This document shows, piece by piece, positions 1 to 12,384 of a stretch of 64,000 nt of DNA. Numbering within the stretch: the first letter of the stretch is position 1; every line of letters starts with the position of its first letter. The notes under the pieces were generated by a model, which had not been told where the DNA came from, made no database searches, and saw only the letters and a list, made by a program, of their open reading frames with translations. A program made the translations under genes and the position numbers. The DNA lies in contig NZ_JAFKDE010000006.1 in assembly GCF_017255295.1 (NCBI RefSeq), positions 186,001 to 250,000 of the forward strand. Reading direction: 5' to 3'. Source of the stretch: Nitratireductor aquimarinus (GTDB taxonomy: Bacteria > Pseudomonadota > Alphaproteobacteria > Rhizobiales > Rhizobiaceae).

Positions 1-338
1 CGCAACGCCCCCATAAGTCATTGGAAACATTGGCATAAATATTTATTTGCTACAGATTGACCGTTTTTGAGCCTTTGCCTATTGTCCGCGACCTGCATGG
101 ACAATTTCCGTTTCGGCCTGAATCCACCGGCGATTTCGCCCGGGGCTGGACCCATGTCGATGGGCCATATGGCCTATAAGGCACTTTCTTTCAAGGCCCC
201 TCGGGCGCAAGCCTCTTGCGCTCGGCGGCAAAAAGTGAGAACCGGTCTGCTCGCAGATCATGCTAAAGGAACCTGAACGAAGCGCCCGGTCATATGACCG
301 TGATCGCGCCCGGGCACACGAAGGATGGAGACTTCCCA
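1..338 (+). other. Leader and promoter region of carA
   Basis: I see no convincing gene here; the short open frames on both strands have no ribosome-binding site and no recognisable product. The first 70 bases are AT-rich compared with the rest of the window and probably hold promoter sequence. The 11-mer GCCTATAAGGC lies at 172-182 and recurs upstream of carB. A purine-rich Shine-Dalgarno stretch (AAGGATGGAG, 321-330) sits 8 bases before the carA start chosen at 339. Confidence 0.5.
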
Positions 339-1538
339 ATGGCGACCAAGACCGCCCCATGGAGCACGACCCGGCCAACGGCTCTCATCGTGCTTGCCGA
401 TGGCACTGTCATAGAGGGCAAAGGCATTGGCGCTGGCGGAGAGGCCATTGGCGAGCTCTGCTTCAACACCGCGCTCACCGGCTATCAGGAGGTTCTGACC
501 GATCCGTCCTATGCCGGGCAGATCGTCACCTTCACATTCCCGCATATCGGCAATGTCGGCGCCAATGACGAAGACATCGAAGACCTGCACCCGGCGGCGC
601 GCGCTGGCGCGGTCGGCGCTGTTTTCCGCGCTGACATCACCAACCCCTCGAACTACCGCTCCGGCGGCCATCTCGATGGCTGGCTGAAGCGCCGCGGCAT
701 CGTGGCCATCAGCGGCGTGGACACGCGTGCGCTGACCGCGCTTCTGCGCGAAAAGGGTGCGGCCAACGCGGTGATCGCACATAATCCCGATGGCGCGTTC
801 GACATCGAAGCCCTGAAGAGCAAGGCGCGCGAATGGTCGGGTCTGGTCGGCCTCGACCTCGCCAAGGAGGTTACCTCCGGCCAGTCGATGGGCTGGACGG
901 AAACGCCGTGGGTCTGGGATGAAGGGTTTGGCGCGCAGGACGAGCCGACCCACCACATCGTCGCTGTCGACTATGGCGCGAAGCGCAACATTCTGCGCCT
1001 TCTGGCCGGTCTCGGCGCGAAGGTGACGGTGGTGCCCGCCAAGACCAGCGCCGCAGACATCCTCGCCATGAAGCCCGACGGTATCTTCCTCTCCAACGGC
1101 CCGGGCGATCCGGCGGCAACCGCCGATTATGCCGTACCGATGATCCGTGAACTGCTTGAAACCGACATTCCGGTCTTCGGCATCTGCCTCGGCCACCAGA
1201 TGCTTGCCCTGGCGCTTGGCGGCAAGACGGTGAAGATGCATCAGGGTCATCATGGCGCAAACCACCCGGTCAAGGACTTCACCACCGGAAAGGTGGAGAT
1301 CGTGTCCATGAACCACGGCTTTGCGGTGGATGGCGACACGCTGCCGGAAGGTGTGGAAGAGACCCATGTCTCGCTGTTCGACGGCAGCAATTGCGGCCTG
1401 ACCATCGCCGGACGCCCGGTCTTTTCGGTGCAGCACCACCCGGAGGCCTCGCCCGGCCCGCAGGACTCACACTATCTCTTCCGCCGCTTCGCCAATCTGA
1501 TCCGCGAACGGCGCGGCGAGCCCGCACTGGCGGAATAA
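339..1538 (+). CDS. carA: Carbamoyl-phosphate synthase small chain (glutaminase)
   Basis: This is the glutamine amidotransferase subunit of carbamoyl-phosphate synthase. It releases ammonia from glutamine and passes it to CarB for arginine and pyrimidine synthesis. The 399-residue protein has the CPSase small-chain N-terminal domain followed by a class I amidotransferase domain. The catalytic triad is visible: Cys283 in GICLGHQ, and His367 and Glu369 in HHPEAS. I chose the ATG at 339 because AAGGATGGAG lies 8 bases upstream; the in-frame ATG at 294 would add 15 residues unlike the family. carB is on the same strand but 5.5 kb away, a split arrangement common in rhizobia. A hairpin terminator follows directly. 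Confidence 0.97.
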   Translation: MATKTAPWSTTRPTALIVLADGTVIEGKGIGAGGEAIGELCFNTALTGYQEVLTDPSYAGQIVTFTFPHIGNVGANDEDIEDLHPAARAGAVGAVFRADITNPSNYRSGGHLDGWLKRRGIVAISGVDTRALTALLREKGAANAVIAHNPDGAFDIEALKSKAREWSGLVGLDLAKEVTSGQSMGWTETPWVWDEGFGAQDEPTHHIVAVDYGAKRNILRLLAGLGAKVTVVPAKTSAADILAMKPDGIFLSNGPGDPAATADYAVPMIRELLETDIPVFGICLGHQMLALALGGKTVKMHQGHHGANHPVKDFTTGKVEIVSMNHGFAVDGDTLPEGVEETHVSLFDGSNCGLTIAGRPVFSVQHHPEASPGPQDSHYLFRRFANLIRERRGEPALAE

Positions 1539-1549
1539 CGACACAGCAA

Positions 1550-1580
1550 AAAGGGCGGCTCACAGGCCGCCCTTTCTTTT
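1550..1580 (+). terminator. Rho-independent terminator of carA
   Basis: The arms AAAGGGCGGC (1550-1559) and GCCGCCCTTT (1566-1575) pair perfectly around a 6-base loop and are followed by a T-rich tract. It begins 12 bases after the carA stop codon. Confidence 0.85.
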
Positions 1581-1598
1581 TCAGCACTCCGGCTTCCG

Positions 1599-3170
1599 TC
1601 AGGTCGACAGACGAAGCCGGACGATCTTCTCGCCAATGTTCTCGAACACCTTCTTGAGCTGACTGCTGGAGGGGGTGTCGTAATACTGGTCCGGCCGGCT
1701 CGCGCAGGCGCTCATCAGCGTACCTGTATCGGAGTCGTCCTCTTCAAGCCGGATCGTATAGATGTCGATCCCGTCCGCTTTGGCATAGGTGCAGGCTTCA
1801 AGCGTCTTGCTGTTCATCAGCTTGGTCGACTTGCTGGAGCTGGCGTTCACTTCACCATCAAGGCGGCCGTCGACCATGTATCCAAAGCTCGAGTAGCGCG
1901 ACCGCAGCCTGTCATCACGAACACCGAAAATGTTTTTGCCGTCGGTCAGCACAACCATCACCTTGATGATGCCGTCATTCGGATCGCCGCCGGCAAAGGG
2001 CTCGTGCGGCGAGAGAACCCGCGTGCCCCACGCCACACCTTCCATGATGTTGGTGTTGCCGCTTGCCTTGAGCTTTTTAACCTTCGTTTTCAGATCGGCG
2101 TAGTCGTTCGTCAAAGGCGTCAGGGGCTCGGAAACGCACATATAGTTCGGACCGCGATTGTCCTCCAGGTCTTCCAGCGCGACGCGCTTGAAGATTTGCT
2201 TGTAGCCGTTGTAACCGTATTTCTTGAGCTTCTTTTCCCGGTCATTGCCGCGCGGGTCGACCTCGGACTCGATGTAATCGTTGCGATAATCCTCAGGTTC
2301 ATCAATCGCAAACGTGGGTACGAACAGTGACGCCTGATGCGTCTGAACGGCCTCGGTGTCGGCGACATCGTGACGTTTGTCGCCATCGGGCATGCGTGTC
2401 TCAACGCAACCTTTCCATTCAAGCCCCATATTGTGATAGGCTTCGAAGCGGCTAACCCCGGCTTCCAGCTCAAGCTGCGGGATTTCGCTGACGCCTTCGA
2501 GATCAAGCCATGGAGCGCCAGTATCCTTGACGATCTTGCCGTTCTTGTCGAAATCCGGTGCAAATTGCGGACCGACATTGACGAAAGTCGAGAATGGCAC
2601 AAGCGAAAACCGCAGGCGCTCGGGATCCTTGACCTGCGCAGAGATGTTGTCGACCAGTCCCTCGACCGCCGTTTTCATGTCGCGGAGTTTGCGTCCGCTC
2701 ATGGAGCCCGTCGTGTCCAGAACCAGAGCGATTTCATAGGAAATCAGCGCCACATCCGCCTTCGACAGGGCGGAAACCGGCATGCTTTCCTTCCCCAGAA
2801 TACCGCCGAAGAACAGCTTGACGTCCACGTCCGCCGTTACGGTGACGGATTCACCGACACGGTCAACGTCCAGATTCTTGAAAACAACGGGAAGATTGCC
2901 CGCAAGATAGGATTCGGCGATCGCGCGCGCCTCGGTATCCGTGATCGTCTTGCCCTTTTGCGCGACAGCAAGTGCTGCGCTGTCCAGACTGTTCTGGAGA
3001 CTTGCGCGCACGCGGCTCATATTCGCGTAGTCCAGGGCAAAGCCAGAGCCCCCGATGAGGGCCATCGCCGACAGAGCCGTGATCATTGCAAAATTGCCGG
3101 ATCGGTCCGCTCCGAAACGCTCACACAAGCGCGTCCCGGAACGCAAAAAGCGTTCTAAAAGAGAAATCAT
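1599..3170 (-). CDS. TadG-like pilus-assembly protein with VWA domain
   Basis: The protein is about 523 residues. Near the N-terminus is a TadE/TadG-type segment (GNFAMITALSAMALIGG followed by an amphipathic LDYANMSRVRASLQ stretch) that anchors it in the inner membrane. A von Willebrand A domain follows, with the metal-site motif DTTGSMSG and a later VVLTDGKN strand. Family members work with tight-adherence (Flp) pili, but no tad/cpa cluster is nearby, so the role here is inferred. The open frame extends to a TTG at 3182; I prefer the ATG at 3170 although its ribosome-binding site is weak. The 78 bases upstream are AT-rich and probably hold the promoter. Confidence 0.8.
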   Translation of the reverse strand: MISLLERFLRSGTRLCERFGADRSGNFAMITALSAMALIGGSGFALDYANMSRVRASLQNSLDSAALAVAQKGKTITDTEARAIAESYLAGNLPVVFKNLDVDRVGESVTVTADVDVKLFFGGILGKESMPVSALSKADVALISYEIALVLDTTGSMSGRKLRDMKTAVEGLVDNISAQVKDPERLRFSLVPFSTFVNVGPQFAPDFDKNGKIVKDTGAPWLDLEGVSEIPQLELEAGVSRFEAYHNMGLEWKGCVETRMPDGDKRHDVADTEAVQTHQASLFVPTFAIDEPEDYRNDYIESEVDPRGNDREKKLKKYGYNGYKQIFKRVALEDLEDNRGPNYMCVSEPLTPLTNDYADLKTKVKKLKASGNTNIMEGVAWGTRVLSPHEPFAGGDPNDGIIKVMVVLTDGKNIFGVRDDRLRSRYSSFGYMVDGRLDGEVNASSSKSTKLMNSKTLEACTYAKADGIDIYTIRLEEDDSDTGTLMSACASRPDQYYDTPSSSQLKKVFENIGEKIVRLRLST

Positions 3171-3248
3171 ATGCCCACCCAAGCTTTTATTGTTTGGGGC
3201 AATCTATTTCTCTGCTTTTAAAAACACGTTAAACGCGAGTTGTAAATT

Positions 3249-3764
3249 TTACACGCGTAAATTGTGAGCCGGGTAATGCTTTTTTCTACGGAACAGTAGT
3301 CCCAGGAGCCAGACTACAGAAAAGCCAAATAGAACGCCCACGCCTGTCCAGATAAATCCGTGCAGCGTCAGTGGCACGGCTGGCTCATAATCATCCAGCG
3401 CGCCCTGTAGAAGCGGTCCATCGGGAGAACGCGCGACGATAAGCGGCCGCAGAACGGGCGAAGCCTCGTCAAATGCAGCCGACTGCCGCTCCAGATCGCC
3501 AAGCCGCCCGATCGCGACACGAACGGACGTGGCGCGGTCACGCAGAAAGTCGCTTCCAGCCTCTTCGTAGACGACAATCGCTCTCTCACGGGTGAGGTTG
3601 TTCCGGGTGGCGTCGGCATCGAAAGCCGAAACCACCAACCTCAGTTCATGCAGGGCGCCATTGAGGCGCTGGCGGTATTGCTGTGCGAACTCCGGCGCCT
3701 GCGAGGTTGCGGCTCCACATGCCAAAGCCACGGCAAGGCCGAGAATTCGTCCTGTTCCAAACAT
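3249..3764 (-). CDS. DUF2937 family membrane protein
   Basis: This 171-residue protein has a hydrophobic N-terminus, then a helical middle beginning APEFAQQYRQRLNGAL. The C-terminal membrane segment (FIWTGVGVLFGFSVVWLLGLLF, shown here only by its start and end) is followed by a basic tail. This layout, and the PEFAQQY and YEPAVPLT motifs, match the uncharacterised DUF2937 family. It lies between the TadG-like gene and a zinc peptidase on the same strand, with gaps of 45-80 bases. Its function is unknown. Confidence 0.75.
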   Translation of the reverse strand: MFGTGRILGLAVALACGAATSQAPEFAQQYRQRLNGALHELRLVVSAFDADATRNNLTRERAIVVYEEAGSDFLRDRATSVRVAIGRLGDLERQSAAFDEASPVLRPLIVARSPDGPLLQGALDDYEPAVPLTLHGFIWTGVGVLFGFSVVWLLGLLFRRKKHYPAHNLRV

Positions 3765-3809
3765 GTTCAGATCTACCTCTTGGGTGGCAGCAGAACAGCC
3801 GGCTTCGGC

Positions 3810-4733
3810 TTAGATCGGATCGTTGAACGTATCGCAATCGGCCAGCCGTCCGCTTTTGAGCCCCCGCGCAAACCATGTCCGCCGTTGCTGCGACGTGCCA
3901 TGATTGAAACTCTCCGGCACCACATATCCCTGGGTGCGGCGCTGCAAGGTGTCGTCGCCAATCTGGTTGGCAGCGTTCAGCGCTTCCTCGATATCGCCAT
4001 CTTCCAGAAGCCCTTTCTGGGCCGTGTAATGCGCCCAGATGCCGGCGAAGCAATCCGCCTGCAATTCGACACGGATGGACATGGCGTTGGCCTCGGCCTG
4101 GCTCATGCGCTGGCGCATCTGGTTGAAGCGCGGCAGGATGCCGGTCACGTTCTGCACGTGATGCCCAACCTCATGCGCCACGACATAGGCCTGGGCAAAA
4201 TCGCCGGTCGCCCCGAAACGCCGGGCAAGCTGATCGAAGAAGCTCAGGTCGATATAGACCTTCTCATCGCCCGGGCAATAAAATGGCCCGGTCGCCGCCG
4301 AAGCAAAACCGCAGGCCGAACGCACGGAATCGCTGAACAGAACCATCGAAGGTTCTTTGTAATCGAGGCCCTGGGACTCGAAGATGCCGTTCCAGGTGTC
4401 TTCCGTCTCGGCGAGAACGACGCTGACGAACTGCTTCATCTCGTCGCTTGCGCCGCCTGTTTCCTGACGCTGTGTCGTGGTCGTCTGGCTACCACCGCCC
4501 GGCTCGCCAGTGAGCATGCCCAGCGGATCAATCCCGCAGGCCCGCAGAACGAAGAACAGGACGACAAGAACAATGATCCCGGACAAGCCGCCGCCAGCGC
4601 GCCTGCTACCACCGGAAGGCAACCTTATGCGCCCGCCGGATCGACCAAACCCACCCGGTAAAGAACCACCGCCGCTCGAGCGGCCCCGGCGGTCTTCGAC
4701 ATTGCTGCTTTGACGGCGGCCTTTCCAGCGCAT
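3810..4733 (-). CDS. Neutral zinc metallopeptidase, YpfJ family
   Basis: This 307-residue protein has a Gly/Arg/Ser-rich disordered N-terminus, one membrane segment (GIIVLVVLFFVLRACGI) and a C-terminal zinc-peptidase domain. The zinc motif HEVGHHVQ is intact, and a NxxEL-QADCFAG segment provides the third ligand region, as in the YpfJ/Zn_peptidase family. The catalytic domain should therefore be membrane-tethered and outside the cytoplasm. No substrate is established for most members. The 97-base gap to the next gene upstream gives it room for its own promoter. Confidence 0.88.
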   Translation of the reverse strand: MRWKGRRQSSNVEDRRGRSSGGGSLPGGFGRSGGRIRLPSGGSRRAGGGLSGIIVLVVLFFVLRACGIDPLGMLTGEPGGGSQTTTTQRQETGGASDEMKQFVSVVLAETEDTWNGIFESQGLDYKEPSMVLFSDSVRSACGFASAATGPFYCPGDEKVYIDLSFFDQLARRFGATGDFAQAYVVAHEVGHHVQNVTGILPRFNQMRQRMSQAEANAMSIRVELQADCFAGIWAHYTAQKGLLEDGDIEEALNAANQIGDDTLQRRTQGYVVPESFNHGTSQQRRTWFARGLKSGRLADCDTFNDPI

Positions 4734-4830
4734 GCGTGCAATTCCCAGTTGTCTTCAGTGAACTCTAGTTATCGGCTTATACACCACAACGCCAGAGATT
4801 GTTTCCCGTCAGAATCATATCCGAAGCGGC

Positions 4831-5841
4831 TTAGGACATGATGACAAAGTCCTTGCCCGAACGTGTTTCCGGATGAAGCGGGGCGTCAGTTAAAATCATC
4901 ACCATGCCCGGATGCATGCGGTCATGCATGGCCGCGGAAAAGGCATTGTCCGTGGTCAGCCGCGACAGAAGTCGCTGCTCGGGCTGGAAATTGCCATCCG
5001 CGCCACTGTCATGGCTGATGACATACCAGCTCATGCCCTGCGCCTCTCCATCAGCGCCGTGAAGCACAAAGGCGTGGCTGCCAAGCTTCCCGCGCCCGGA
5101 GATGTTCAGATCTCCCTCGGCCAGAACGCGGCCATTCTCGACAAGCATGATGCGCCGGTCGGCGGATGAGGCAATCACCGAGGTAACGGGATATTGCTCG
5201 GCCGCGCTCCAGTCCTTCGGGTGCTTCTTGCCGTCCAGTGAGGCTTCGATCTTCTCGAACTCATGCTCGGCATAACCGGACAGGACCATGCCCGGATGCG
5301 TCAATTCCCAGGGGTCTCCATGCGCGCCGGAAATGATGACCGGCGTGCCCAGATGGGTAACCTCAAAGAGTTTTTCGGAAAAGGCCATCGGCAGGCGCAC
5401 ACAGCCATGCGAGGCGGGATATCCCGGCAGATTGCCTGCGTGAAGCGCGATGCCCGACCAGGTCAGCCGGTTCATGTTCGGCATGGGCGCATTGTTGTAG
5501 GTGCTGGAGCGATGGTCCCTGTCTTTCTGAAGAACCACGAAAACACCGGTCGGCGTCTCATGCCCCTGCTTGCCCGTCGAGCAGGTGGAGGCAGCGATGC
5601 GGATGCCGTTGCGGTAGACATGCACGCGCTGCTCCGGCAGCGACACGACCACCGCAACCGGCCCTGAAGGTTGACGGTCCGGGTGCCAGGTGAACTCACC
5701 GGGCTTCAGCGCATTGATGTCCTTAAGCACCTGCTCTGCGGCCACTTCCAGCCCGATCAGGCCTGCCGCTCCCAAGGCCCCTGCCCCGACCATAAAGCGC
5801 CTGCGGTTCATGCCTGACATTCCCAAGTCGCGCATTCCCAT
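4831..5841 (-). CDS. L,D-transpeptidase (YkuD) with Tat-type leader
   Basis: The protein is 336 residues and carries a twin-arginine leader (NRRRFMVGAGALG near residue 13). A YkuD domain follows with the signature HAGNLPGYPASHGCVRLP; the Cys in SHGC is the nucleophile. Such enzymes form 3-3 crosslinks in peptidoglycan or attach proteins to it. The roughly 150-residue region after the catalytic domain has no motif I recognise. I start it at the ATG at 5841, which has GGAG about 9 bases upstream, rather than the TTG one codon earlier. It appears to be transcribed alone. Confidence 0.92.
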   Translation of the reverse strand: MGMRDLGMSGMNRRRFMVGAGALGAAGLIGLEVAAEQVLKDINALKPGEFTWHPDRQPSGPVAVVVSLPEQRVHVYRNGIRIAASTCSTGKQGHETPTGVFVVLQKDRDHRSSTYNNAPMPNMNRLTWSGIALHAGNLPGYPASHGCVRLPMAFSEKLFEVTHLGTPVIISGAHGDPWELTHPGMVLSGYAEHEFEKIEASLDGKKHPKDWSAAEQYPVTSVIASSADRRIMLVENGRVLAEGDLNISGRGKLGSHAFVLHGADGEAQGMSWYVISHDSGADGNFQPEQRLLSRLTTDNAFSAAMHDRMHPGMVMILTDAPLHPETRSGKDFVIMS

Positions 5842-5969
5842 CAAGCTGGCTCCTCTCCCCGATGCCCTCCAGAAGCGCGGGAAGCGCGGAAGGCTTCAAA
5901 GACAGCATTACAGCCAAGCTTTCCACCCAAGTAAAGCAACCATAGGCGGTGAGGCGCTAATCCGTCCGG

Positions 5970-6719
5970 TCAACGCAGAAGCCAACTGAAAGCCCGCTTC
6001 AGCGCTTCCGCACCATCACGTTCGAACCAGCGGCCATGTGCAATGATGACACGCTCCGGTCCCCAGCCGATCATTGTTTCCACGGCCCGTTTCAACGCGG
6101 GGCGCTGGCTGGCGAAGGTGAGGCGCATGTCGCGCGGCATCGCGCCTTGCGGCGCAAGAACGCCGCCAAGCCGCGCCATGATGCGCCGCCACCAGTTGAG
6201 TTTCTGCGGCTCGAAATTCTCGATGAAATCCGTCAGGATCAGCGTTCGGCTTTCGATGTGGAAGAACTCCACCTCCGTCATGAAGCTGCCCGCAACCGGC
6301 AGGGTGCGGATTTCATCATCCCACGGATAGCCGTTCTCGTCCGTGAGTTCGCGTGTCGGGAAGTCGATGTGGCCCCTGGCCTGTTCGCGAATGCGCGGGG
6401 CCATCCAGATTTCAGCATCGGGAAAGGCAGCGCGCCACACCGGCACCCACCAGTAATGGATGCGGTTCGGCGCGACGATGAAGCGAACCGGCCCCAGCGT
6501 CTCCACGGCCGCACGCAGATCCTCCGTCATATGCGTCGGCGAATGCACGAAAAGACCGCCACCGCGCAGCCGGATGATCGTCATGCGCGTGGGGAACGGC
6601 ATTTTTAGACCGGGCGGACCAAAGGGAATTGTCGGGCCGTCAACAATCCAAAGATTTTCCGTCACCGGCTTCAGCGTGTTGAGCGGCGGATAGGTGGCTG
6701 TTTCTTCATGTGCGCCCAT
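5970..6719 (-). CDS. DUF4336 domain protein (metallo-hydrolase-like)
   Basis: This 249-residue protein matches DUF4336: it starts with LWIVDGPTIPFG and continues with FVHSPTHMTEDL, VAPNRIHYWWVPVW and IAHGRWF. The fold resembles metallo-beta-lactamase hydrolases, but the classic HxHxDH motif is absent, so catalysis is doubtful. The ATG at 6719 has GGGAG 7 bases upstream; the longer frame to 6848 adds a segment with no family match. It lies just before the carB promoter region on the opposite strand. Its function is unknown. Confidence 0.75.
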   Translation of the reverse strand: MGAHEETATYPPLNTLKPVTENLWIVDGPTIPFGPPGLKMPFPTRMTIIRLRGGGLFVHSPTHMTEDLRAAVETLGPVRFIVAPNRIHYWWVPVWRAAFPDAEIWMAPRIREQARGHIDFPTRELTDENGYPWDDEIRTLPVAGSFMTEVEFFHIESRTLILTDFIENFEPQKLNWWRRIMARLGGVLAPQGAMPRDMRLTFASQRPALKRAVETMIGWGPERVIIAHGRWFERDGAEALKRAFSWLLR

Positions 6720-6914
6720 GGCCTGCTCCCAACGGTTTGATGCCGGCTTGAGATGCCGCGCCTGCGAGAATCGGGGCAGCAGAAATGAGCGTCCCCCGCT
6801 CCGATACGGTGCCACCCGCCCCTCACAAGCGCAACTTGCCGTGTACAATATGCCTTCGTAACCTCTGGTCGCGTTGAAATCGTCATTTTCGGGGTTCCGT
6901 CAGGGCCGCCCATT

Positions 6915-6925
6915 GCCTATAAGGC
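6915..6925 (+). promoter_or_regulatory. GCCTATAAGGC element upstream of carB
   Basis: This exact 11-mer also occurs 167 bases before carA (172-182). In both places CCAT lies a few bases upstream and RC follows. It may be an extended -10 promoter element or a shared regulatory site for the two subunit genes. The link is inference from the two matches only. Confidence 0.4.
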
Positions 6926-7008
6926 GCGCCTAGCCCGACAATTTTTTGCCCGGCCTGCGCGCGGCATCCGCCCGTGCGGCGACGGCTTCTACGCGCGAGT
7001 GTACTTCC

Positions 7009-10506
<3,498 letters not shown>

Positions 10507-10521
10507 CCGCAAGCAACACTA

Positions 10522-10560
10522 CGCAGCCGCCCGCAAATGACAGGCGGCTGCGCCTTGCTC
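10522..10560. terminator. Hairpin terminator between carB and the GlxA-type gene
   Basis: CGCAGCCGCC (10522-10531) and GGCGGCTGCG (10543-10552) are perfect 10-base arms with an 11-base loop, followed on the plus strand by a pyrimidine-rich tail. It lies between two convergent genes and could serve both. Confidence 0.65.
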
Positions 10561-10563
10561 TCC

Positions 10564-11556
10564 TTATGGAAGCGCGCGCTCATCCGCCCCGGCAGTGCGA
10601 AACTGCCGTCGATAGGCTATGGGTGAAATGCGGAACGCATCAACAAAGCGCTGCCGCATGGTGACGGCCGACCCGAAACCCGCCGCCTCGGCAATGGTTT
10701 CCATCCGCCTGTCCGTGGTTTCGAGAAGGCGCTGAACAAGCGCCAGCCGCTGCGCAAGAATCCACTGCGACACCGTTGTGCCGGTTTCCTTACGAAAGCG
10801 GCGCGAGAAGTTGCGCCGGCTCATTGCCGCCTTCGCGGCCAGACGGTCAAGGCAGAGCGGCTCGCTGAGATTACCGGCGGCCCACTCCAGCGTTTCCTTC
10901 AGAAGATCGCCCTGAAGCGTCTTGTGCAGCGGCTGTTCGATATACTGCGCCTGTCCGCCGCTGCGATGCGGCGCCACCACCATGCGCCGGGCAACGCGAT
11001 TGGCCGTCTCTGCCCCGTGGTCACGCCGCAGGAGGTGCAGGCAGCAATCGATGGCCGCAGCCGTTCCCGCCGAGGTCAGAACATCGCCTTCATCCACATA
11101 GAGCACGCTGCGATCCAGAAACACATGCGGATAGCGCTCGGCGAAATCCTCCGCAAACACCCAGTGGGTGGAAGCCCGTCGCCCATCGAGAAGGCCCGCC
11201 TCGGCCAGAACAAAGGCCCCGACGCACAGCCCCACCAGCCGCGCGCCGCGTGCATGGGCACGTTGAAGAGCCTCGAGAAGCGCCTCAGGCGGTCTGATCT
11301 CTGGCCCTGGCCAGGCCGGTACGATCACTGTATCCGCAGTCTCAAGCGCCGAAAGATCGTGTTCCACGAACAATGAAATCCCCGAGGTGGTCCCGATCCG
11401 CCCCGGTGTCTCGGCGCACACGATCAACGCGTAACGCGGCGCTGTCAGGCGCGCCAGGTCGTCGGCAAACACCATGCAGGGCACCGAAAGGTGGAACGGG
11501 CTGATCCCCTCGAAAGCCACGACCGCAATCCTGTGCACCCCTTCACTCCCCTTCAT
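10564..11556 (-). CDS. GlxA/FtrA-type transcriptional regulator (DJ-1/PfpI plus AraC HTH)
   Basis: The 330-residue protein has an N-terminal DJ-1/PfpI-like domain, including the nucleophile-elbow-like LVGLCVGAFVLAEAGLL, and a C-terminal AraC double helix-turn-helix (RRNFSRRFRKETGTTVSQW and ETIAEAAGFGSA). GlxA-type regulators usually act on a neighbouring catabolic or detoxification gene. Here it is divergent from the isochorismatase-fold hydrolase and the cupin gene, with about 140 bases between it and the leader ORF at 11695. These genes are its most likely targets. This is inferred from position. Confidence 0.88.
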   Translation of the reverse strand: MKGSEGVHRIAVVAFEGISPFHLSVPCMVFADDLARLTAPRYALIVCAETPGRIGTTSGISLFVEHDLSALETADTVIVPAWPGPEIRPPEALLEALQRAHARGARLVGLCVGAFVLAEAGLLDGRRASTHWVFAEDFAERYPHVFLDRSVLYVDEGDVLTSAGTAAAIDCCLHLLRRDHGAETANRVARRMVVAPHRSGGQAQYIEQPLHKTLQGDLLKETLEWAAGNLSEPLCLDRLAAKAAMSRRNFSRRFRKETGTTVSQWILAQRLALVQRLLETTDRRMETIAEAAGFGSAVTMRQRFVDAFRISPIAYRRQFRTAGADERALP

Positions 11557-11694
11557 GGCCCAAATCCATCGCTCTTTGTCGTCCGGGACACTTGTGACTG
11601 AAAGGCAGTTAAACGATTTTCCGGATCGTTACAAATCGACTGGTAATCACGCAGCGAATTATCGTAACTGAGCCTGTAAACGAGAGGCAGATTG

Positions 11695-11748
11695 ATGACC
11701 GAAGCATTGCATCCGACCATTAGAACCATGACAGGAAGCACGCCATAA
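11695..11748 (+). other. 17-codon frame ending in TAA, in frame with the hydrolase
   Basis: An ATG at 11695 has GAGAGG about 8 bases upstream, the best ribosome-binding site in this region. It opens MTEALHPTIRTMTGSTP and stops at TAA (11746-11748). The frame continues straight into the hydrolase at 11752. The HPTIR-x-MTG segment resembles N-termini of related hydrolases as I recall them. This is either the true 5' end of the gene cut by a nonsense codon, or a short leader peptide. Confidence 0.5.
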
Positions 11749-11751
11749 GAG

Positions 11752-12315
11752 GTGATAAATCCGGGAAAAACAGCACTTATTGTTATTGATTTTCAAGAAG
11801 AATATTTTTCCGGTAGAATGCCTGTCCCCAATGGCGAAGCAGCGCTGTCCAAAGCGCTTGAGCTGATCGCATGGGCCGACGCGAACAAGATTGCTGTTTA
11901 TCATATACAGCATGTAACGCCGAAAGGTGCGCCAATCTTCGCGCAAGATGGAGAAACGGTCGCATTTCACCCGGAAATCGAGCCGGCAAAGCATCATCAT
12001 GTCCTTTGCAAGACGTCCGTCAGCGTGTTCCCAAGCACCGATCTCGATGCCCGTCTCAAGGTGGATGGGATCGACACGCTCGTCATTGCCGGACTGATGA
12101 CCCATGCCTGCGTTTCGGGAGCGGCGCGTGATGCGGTTCCGCTCGGATATGACGTGATCGTTGCCTCCGACGCCTGCGCTACACGCGACATCACCGGACC
12201 GGATGGCAAGGTGATTTCCCACGACGTTCTACACGAGGCATCGCTGGTGACGCTTTCCGACACCTTTGCCGAAATCCTCGACACGAAGGCCATTCTCGCT
12301 CTGAAAACCCGTTAG
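11752..12315 (+). CDS. Cysteine hydrolase, isochorismatase family (5' end uncertain)
   Basis: The 187-residue product has the isochorismatase-like fold: catalytic Asp in ALIVIDFQEEYF near residue 14, Lys in CKTSVSVF, and Cys in GLMTHACVSGAARDA. Relatives hydrolyse amides such as nicotinamide, ureidoacrylate or N-carbamoyl compounds; the substrate here is unknown. The only alternative start codon is GTG at 11752, which overlaps its own purine stretch and is a poor start. A better start at 11695 is separated by an in-frame TAA. It may be translated by re-initiation or be a nonsense-damaged gene. It is followed by a cupin gene and faces a GlxA-type regulator. Confidence 0.75.
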   Translation: MINPGKTALIVIDFQEEYFSGRMPVPNGEAALSKALELIAWADANKIAVYHIQHVTPKGAPIFAQDGETVAFHPEIEPAKHHHVLCKTSVSVFPSTDLDARLKVDGIDTLVIAGLMTHACVSGAARDAVPLGYDVIVASDACATRDITGPDGKVISHDVLHEASLVTLSDTFAEILDTKAILALKTR

Positions 12316-12384
12316 AGCGCGAATCCGGGGCTCCGTATTTCAAGGCCCCGCGCACACATTTAAAGCACCAAGGACTTTTCTGAA

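Noticed and set aside
67-276. Small frame in the carA leader
   Set aside because: It has no ribosome-binding site, no family match, and sits in probable promoter DNA.
258-1439. 393-codon open frame antisense to carA
   Set aside because: It is a shadow of carA with no domain.
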